A DNA stretch of 64,000 bases, taken from positions 62,001-126,000 of the forward strand of contig NZ_AFNK01000071.1 of NCBI RefSeq assembly GCF_000238795.1, read 5' to 3'. This document shows positions 59,425-64,000 of this stretch, one piece after another. Under the pieces are notes generated by a model. The model did no database searches. It saw only the letters and a list, made by a program, of their open reading frames with translations, and was not told where the DNA came from. The stretch's first letter is position 1. Every line of letters begins with the position of its first letter. The translations under genes and the position numbers were made by a program. The DNA is from Haemophilus sputorum CCUG 13788 (lineage in GTDB: Bacteria > Pseudomonadota > Gammaproteobacteria > Enterobacterales > Pasteurellaceae).

Positions 59425-62238
59425 ATGCAAAAACAATACAAAAACTTTGATGATTGGTTAGCGTCTTCTCCATTTGGGGGAAGCAACCAGTCCTATATTG
59501 AAGAAATCTACGAACAATATTTGGACGATCCTCACTCCGTTGACCCTTCATGGCAAGCCGTCTTTAATAGTTTCCCGACAACCTCAGTGGTTGAACAACC
59601 CCACTCTCAAGTTCGTGATTATTTCCGAAAATTAGCCCGCGAAAACATTCCAGAATCCATTAATGTTGTTGACCCAGATGCAGGTGCGCGCCAAGTGCGT
59701 TTATTGCAATGGATTAACGCCTATCGTTTCCGTGGCTATACGCAGGCAAATCTTGACCCATTAGGCTATTATCGTTGGAAAACCTCTAGCGTGCCGGAAT
59801 TAGACTATCAAAGCCATGGCTTTAGCGAGCAAGATCTCAATGAAACCGTGACCGTTGGGAAATATGTTTATGGCAAAGACACCATGAAATTAGGTGAACT
59901 TGCCGAAGCGTTAAAGGAAACCTATTTAGGTACTATCGGCCTAGAATTTATGCATGTTCAAGATATGGAACAGCGTAACTGGCTACAAAGCAAAATTGAA
60001 ACCATCAATAACAAACCGTTATTTACAAAAGCGGAAAAAGTAAATCTATTAGAAGAGTTAACTGCTGCAGATGGTTTAGAACGTTATATTGGTGCGAAAT
60101 TCCCTGGTGCAAAACGTTTCTCTTTAGAGGGATCTGATGCCTTTATTCCAATGATGAAAGAGATTATCCGCCATGCAAGCCGTAATGGCATTAAAGATAT
60201 CGTTATGGGAATGGCACACCGTGGTCGCTTAAATATGTTGGTTAACGTATTAGGTAAACGCCCTGAGAATCTCTTTGATGAATTTGCCGGTAAACACGCA
60301 CATGATAATCGTACTGGTGATGTAAAATATCACCAAGGTTTCTCTTCAGATTTTGCGGTTGATGACAAACGCGTACACCTTACCCTCGCCTTTAACCCAT
60401 CTCACTTAGAAATTGTAAGCCCTGTGGTCATTGGTGCTGTGCGTGCTCGCCAAGAACGCATAGGCGATAAAGAATTCGAGAAGGTGTTAGCAATTACCGT
60501 ACATGGAGATTCTGCTATTACGGGTCAAGGTGTTGTACAAGAAACGTTGAATATGTCTAACGCGCGTGGTTATCGTGTTGGTGGTACGATTCGTATTGTG
60601 ATCAATAACCAAATTGGTTTCACGACATCTAATCCGAACGACACCCGTTCAACCGAATTCTGTACCGATATTGCGAAAATGATCCAAGCACCGATTATTC
60701 ATGTTAACGGCGATGATCCAGAAGCAGTCGCATTTGCAGCAAGAATGGCGGTGGAATATCGTACAAAATTCAAACGAGATATTTTCATTGACCTCATTTC
60801 ATATCGTCGTCATGGTCATAATGAAGCCGATGAACCATTAGCAACTCAACCTATGATGTATAGCATCATTAAAAAACATCCAACGCCACGTAAAGTTTAT
60901 GCAGATCGCTTAACCGCAGAAGGTGTCTTAAATCAAGATGAAGCCACCGAGATGATGAATAACTACCGCGATGCCTTAGATAAAGGCGAATGCGTTGTGC
61001 CTGAATGGCGTGAAATGGATATGGCTGCGGTAGATTGGTTGCAATACCTTAACTACGACTGGACTGCGGAATATGAAAACAAATTCCCTGTAGATCGCTT
61101 TACCACTTTAGCAAAACGTGTTTCAGAATATCCTGAAAACGTAAAAGCACATTCTCGTGTTGAAAAAATCTATGCTGATCGTAAAGAGATGGCTGATGGT
61201 AAAAAATTGCTCGATTGGGGTATGGCTGAAACCATGGCGTACGCAACCTTATTAGATGAAGGCACTCATGTACGTATTTCAGGCGAAGATGCTGGCCGTG
61301 GTACATTCTTCCACCGCCATGCTGTAGTCCATAACCAAAACGATGGCACAGGCTTTGTACCATTAACCCATTTACATGCTAACCAAGGTCGCTTCCAAGT
61401 ATGGGATTCCGTACTCTCTGAAGAAGCCGTGCTTGCATTTGAATATGGTTTTGCAACCACCGATCCGAAAACCTTAACTATTTGGGAAGCTCAATTTGGT
61501 GACTTTGCTAACGGTGCACAAATTGTGATTGACCAATTTATTAGCTCGGGCGAACAAAAATGGGGCAGAATGTGTGGCTTAGTCATGTTATTACCACACG
61601 GCTATGAAGGACAAGGCCCTGAGCACTCCTCTGCTCGTCTTGAACGTTACCTACAACTTTGTGCTGAACAAAATATTCAGGTATGTATCCCGAGTACACC
61701 TGCACAGGTTTACCATATGTTACGTCGCCAAGCATTACGCAAAATGCGTCGTCCATTAGTTGCGATTTCTCCAAAATCATTATTACGCCATCCATTAGCT
61801 GTTTCGCGTTTAGAAGAACTGACCGATGGTACATTCCAAAATGTGATTGGCGAAATTGATGAAATTAACCCTAAAGCAGTGAAACGCGTTATTCTTTGTT
61901 CAGGTAAAGTCTATTACGACTTACTTGAAGAGCGCCGTAAAAATAATCAAACCGACATTGCGATTATTCGTATCGAACAACTTTATCCATTCCCTTATAC
62001 CGATATGGCAAAAGTGCTTGAACCTTATGCGCATGTTACAGATTTCGTTTGGTGCCAAGAAGAACCATTAAACCAAGGGGCGTGGTATTGTAGTAAACAT
62101 AACTTTGAAGCTTCTATTCCAAAAGGCGCTTCATTGACTTTAGTCAGCCGCCCTGCATCAGCATCACCAGCGGTGGGTTATGTTTCATTACATAATCAGC
62201 AACAACGTGAAATCATTGAAAAAGCATTAAGTTTATAA
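59425..62238 (+). CDS. sucA: 2-oxoglutarate dehydrogenase E1 component
   Basis: Thiamine diphosphate-dependent decarboxylase of the 2-oxoglutarate dehydrogenase complex (TCA cycle). The 937-aa protein shows DWLASSPFGGSNQSYIEEIY, the conserved GMAHRGRLNMLVNV, ThDP site SYRRHGHNEADEPLATQPMMY, EYGFATTDPKTLTIWEAQFGDFANGAQI and the pyrimidine-binding Glu region. It is transcribed with sucB, 69 bp away. Confidence 0.98.
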   Translation: MQKQYKNFDDWLASSPFGGSNQSYIEEIYEQYLDDPHSVDPSWQAVFNSFPTTSVVEQPHSQVRDYFRKLARENIPESINVVDPDAGARQVRLLQWINAYRFRGYTQANLDPLGYYRWKTSSVPELDYQSHGFSEQDLNETVTVGKYVYGKDTMKLGELAEALKETYLGTIGLEFMHVQDMEQRNWLQSKIETINNKPLFTKAEKVNLLEELTAADGLERYIGAKFPGAKRFSLEGSDAFIPMMKEIIRHASRNGIKDIVMGMAHRGRLNMLVNVLGKRPENLFDEFAGKHAHDNRTGDVKYHQGFSSDFAVDDKRVHLTLAFNPSHLEIVSPVVIGAVRARQERIGDKEFEKVLAITVHGDSAITGQGVVQETLNMSNARGYRVGGTIRIVINNQIGFTTSNPNDTRSTEFCTDIAKMIQAPIIHVNGDDPEAVAFAARMAVEYRTKFKRDIFIDLISYRRHGHNEADEPLATQPMMYSIIKKHPTPRKVYADRLTAEGVLNQDEATEMMNNYRDALDKGECVVPEWREMDMAAVDWLQYLNYDWTAEYENKFPVDRFTTLAKRVSEYPENVKAHSRVEKIYADRKEMADGKKLLDWGMAETMAYATLLDEGTHVRISGEDAGRGTFFHRHAVVHNQNDGTGFVPLTHLHANQGRFQVWDSVLSEEAVLAFEYGFATTDPKTLTIWEAQFGDFANGAQIVIDQFISSGEQKWGRMCGLVMLLPHGYEGQGPEHSSARLERYLQLCAEQNIQVCIPSTPAQVYHMLRRQALRKMRRPLVAISPKSLLRHPLAVSRLEELTDGTFQNVIGEIDEINPKAVKRVILCSGKVYYDLLEERRKNNQTDIAIIRIEQLYPFPYTDMAKVLEPYAHVTDFVWCQEEPLNQGAWYCSKHNFEASIPKGASLTLVSRPASASPAVGYVSLHNQQQREIIEKALSL

Positions 62239-62307
62239 TCGCATAAACGATTGATGATAACCGAAGCAAATTCTTTCTTCGGTTATCCATAAAAAAGGAA
62301 GAACAAA

Positions 62308-63534
62308 ATGACTATTGAAATTCTTACTCCCGTATTACCTGAATCTGTAGCTGATGCGACTGTCGCAACTTGGCATAAAAAAGCTGGGGACCGCATTAAG
62401 CGCGATGAAGTTTTAGTGGAAATTGAAACGGATAAAGTGGTATTAGAAGTGCCGGCACCGGTTGATGGTGTATTAGCTGAAATTTTACAAGAAACTGGCG
62501 CAACCGTTATTTCACAACAAGTTTTAGGTAAAATTTCTACACAACAAGCGGGCGATATTATTGAAACTTCTGCAAAACCTGATGTAGAACCAACCCCGAG
62601 CGATCGCCACACTTCTGCGATTGAAAACGACCATTCTGATGCAGATTCTCAAGGCCCAGCCATTCGCCGTTTATTAGCTGAACACGGGATTGAAGCACAC
62701 AAAGTACAAGGCACTGGCGTGGGCGGTCGTTTAACGCGCGAAGATATCAATGCTTATATTGCTAAACAACAAGCACAAACTGCAAGAACTGAAGCAAGCG
62801 AATCCAATACAATCAGCACCGTTGCTTACTCTGCACGTAGTGAAAAACGCGTGCCGATGACCCGTTTACGTAAACGTATCGCAGAACGTTTATTAGAAGC
62901 GAAAAACAGTACTGCAATGCTTACCACCTTTAATGAAGTGGATATGAAACCGATTATGGATTTACGCAAAACTTATGGCGATAAATTCGAAAAACAACAT
63001 GGTGTGCGATTAGGCTTTATGTCGTTCTACATTAAAGCTGTGGTGGAAGCATTAAAACGCTATCCTGAAGTTAACGCGTCTATTGATGGCGACGATGTGG
63101 TTTATCACAACTATTTCGACATCAGTATTGCTGTTTCTACCCCACGCGGTTTAGTTACTCCAGTAGTACGCAACTGCGACAAACTTTCGATGGCAGATAT
63201 TGAAAAAACCATCAAAGTGTTAGCTGAAAAAGGGCGTGACGGCAAACTCACCGTAGAAGATTTAACTGGTGGTAACTTCACGATTACCAATGGTGGTGTT
63301 TTTGGTTCATTGATGTCTACGCCAATTATCAACCCACCGCAAAGCGCCATTTTAGGCATGCATGCGATTAAAGAGCGTCCTGTTGCTGTAGATGGTCAGG
63401 TGGTAATTCGCCCAATGATGTATTTAGCGCTTTCTTACGATCACCGTTTAATTGATGGTCGTGAGTCTGTCGGCTTCTTAGTTGCTGTACGTGATTTATT
63501 AGAAGATCCAACACGCTTATTACTTGAAATTTAA
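62308..63534 (+). CDS. sucB: 2-oxoglutarate dehydrogenase E2 (dihydrolipoyl succinyltransferase)
   Basis: E2 core of the complex, transferring succinyl to CoA. The 408-aa protein has one lipoyl domain with [22 protein letters not shown] (lipoyl Lys), a peripheral subunit-binding domain ([30 protein letters not shown]) and the catalytic domain with [25 protein letters not shown] and [11 protein letters not shown]. An AAGGAAG box precedes the ATG. Confidence 0.98.
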   Translation: MTIEILTPVLPESVADATVATWHKKAGDRIKRDEVLVEIETDKVVLEVPAPVDGVLAEILQETGATVISQQVLGKISTQQAGDIIETSAKPDVEPTPSDRHTSAIENDHSDADSQGPAIRRLLAEHGIEAHKVQGTGVGGRLTREDINAYIAKQQAQTARTEASESNTISTVAYSARSEKRVPMTRLRKRIAERLLEAKNSTAMLTTFNEVDMKPIMDLRKTYGDKFEKQHGVRLGFMSFYIKAVVEALKRYPEVNASIDGDDVVYHNYFDISIAVSTPRGLVTPVVRNCDKLSMADIEKTIKVLAEKGRDGKLTVEDLTGGNFTITNGGVFGSLMSTPIINPPQSAILGMHAIKERPVAVDGQVVIRPMMYLALSYDHRLIDGRESVGFLVAVRDLLEDPTRLLLEI

Positions 63535-63642
63535 GCCTTTTTACTAATGGCCGTTTGAAATAAACAAGCGGTCATTTTTATACTGGCATTTGCAAATTTT
63601 CACAAAAATTTAGTCTCGACTTATTTAGTAAAAGGAGAAGGT

Positions 63643-64000
63643 ATGAATCTACATGAATACCAAGCCAAACAGATTTTAGCGGAATATCAACTTCCAATTA
63701 GCCAAGGTATTGTATGCCAATCTGCCGATGAAGTTGCCAGTGCTTTAAAACGCCTAAACGGTGAATCATGGGCAGCCAAATGTCAGATTCATGGTGGTGG
63801 TCGAGGAAAAGCCGGTGGTGTGAAATTAGTTCACAATGAAGAAGAAGCTCGTCGCTTTGCCGATCTTTGGTTAGGTCAACGTTTAGTGACTTTCCAAACC
63901 GATGCGCAAGGCCAGCCTGTTGATTACATTTACATTGAAGAAACCTGTCAAATTGCACAAGAACTTTATTTAAGTGCCGTGATTGACCGCAGTGCACAAA
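63643..64000 (+). CDS. sucC: succinyl-CoA ligase beta subunit, N-terminal part (cut by window edge)
   Basis: The ATG at 63643 has AAGGAGAAGG just upstream. The visible 119 codons encode MNLHEYQAKQILAEYQLPIS, the ATP-grasp start WAAKCQIHGGGRGKAGGVKLV and YIEETCQIAQELYLSAVIDRS, typical of SucC. The rest lies beyond the window. The order sucA-sucB-sucC is normal; the sucB-sucC gap (108 bp) holds one USS. Confidence 0.95.
   Translation, partial: MNLHEYQAKQILAEYQLPISQGIVCQSADEVASALKRLNGESWAAKCQIHGGGRGKAGGVKLVHNEEEARRFADLWLGQRLVTFQTDAQGQPVDYIYIEETCQIAQELYLSAVIDRSAQ

Overview
The window is a chromosomal segment of a Pasteurellaceae bacterium. Conserved housekeeping genes (gyrB, purB, lpxL, truA, kdkA, rpsB-tsf, rhlB, recO-era-rnc-lepB-lepA, zevAB, rnpB, trpCF, rdgB, narQ, recJ, dsbC, mepM, znuC, sucABC) occur in Haemophilus/Actinobacillus-like neighbourhoods. 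The intergenic regions are full of the uptake signal ACAAGCGGT(C), the 'Actinobacillus pleuropneumoniae type' USS, often as inverted pairs acting as terminators (around 4088, 11318, 26005, 27910, 37487, 39996, 43000 and 55967). That points to the Apl-USS branch of the family (A. pleuropneumoniae, Mannheimia, H. ducreyi, H. parahaemolyticus and relatives) rather than the H. influenzae branch. I cannot name the species.

Layout. 1-12.8 kb: mdh (cut by the window edge), gyrB, fdhD, purB, hflD, cydC, dapA, lpxL, raiA/hpf, truA, folE and kdkA, nearly all on the minus strand. 12.85-23.8 kb: a complete type I-C CRISPR-Cas locus transcribed leftwards (cas3-cas5c-cas8c-cas7-cas4, then two non-cas genes, then cas1-cas2, leader, and an array of 13 good repeats plus one degenerate terminal repeat). 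24.1-27.9 kb: ytfE truncated and joined directly to the 3' part of a TonB-dependent receptor gene, followed by an SbmA/YddA-like ABC transporter. 28-29.8 kb: rpsB-tsf with a structured leader. 29.9-33.4 kb: an accessory stretch with a DUF2459 protein, two paralogous small exported proteins, an ABC six-TM protein without ATPase, and a divergent MarR regulator. 33.4-64 kb: conserved genes ending in the start of sucC.

The accessory interest centres on the CRISPR locus. It carries several perfect 12-mer Neisseriaceae DNA uptake sequences (AGGTCGTCTGAA three times, AGGCCGTCTGAA once, AGGCTACCTGAA once) plus near matches, while I saw no Apl-type USS in it. This is strong internal evidence for transfer from Neisseria-like oral bacteria by natural transformation. 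Between cas4 and cas1, where these genes normally adjoin, sits a very AT-rich two-gene module: a small two-helix membrane protein and a 313-aa soluble protein. They share a Q-N-x-G-x-I-x-G-N-I-N-I motif, at the C-terminus of one and the N-terminus of the other. I judge this module the best candidate for an undescribed system: an accessory defence or CRISPR-regulating unit embedded in the cas operon. An internally deleted relic of a second cas3 lies upstream of the intact cas3. The last, degenerate CRISPR repeat has compensatory stem changes and a T-rich tail, and looks like the intrinsic terminator of the pre-crRNA.
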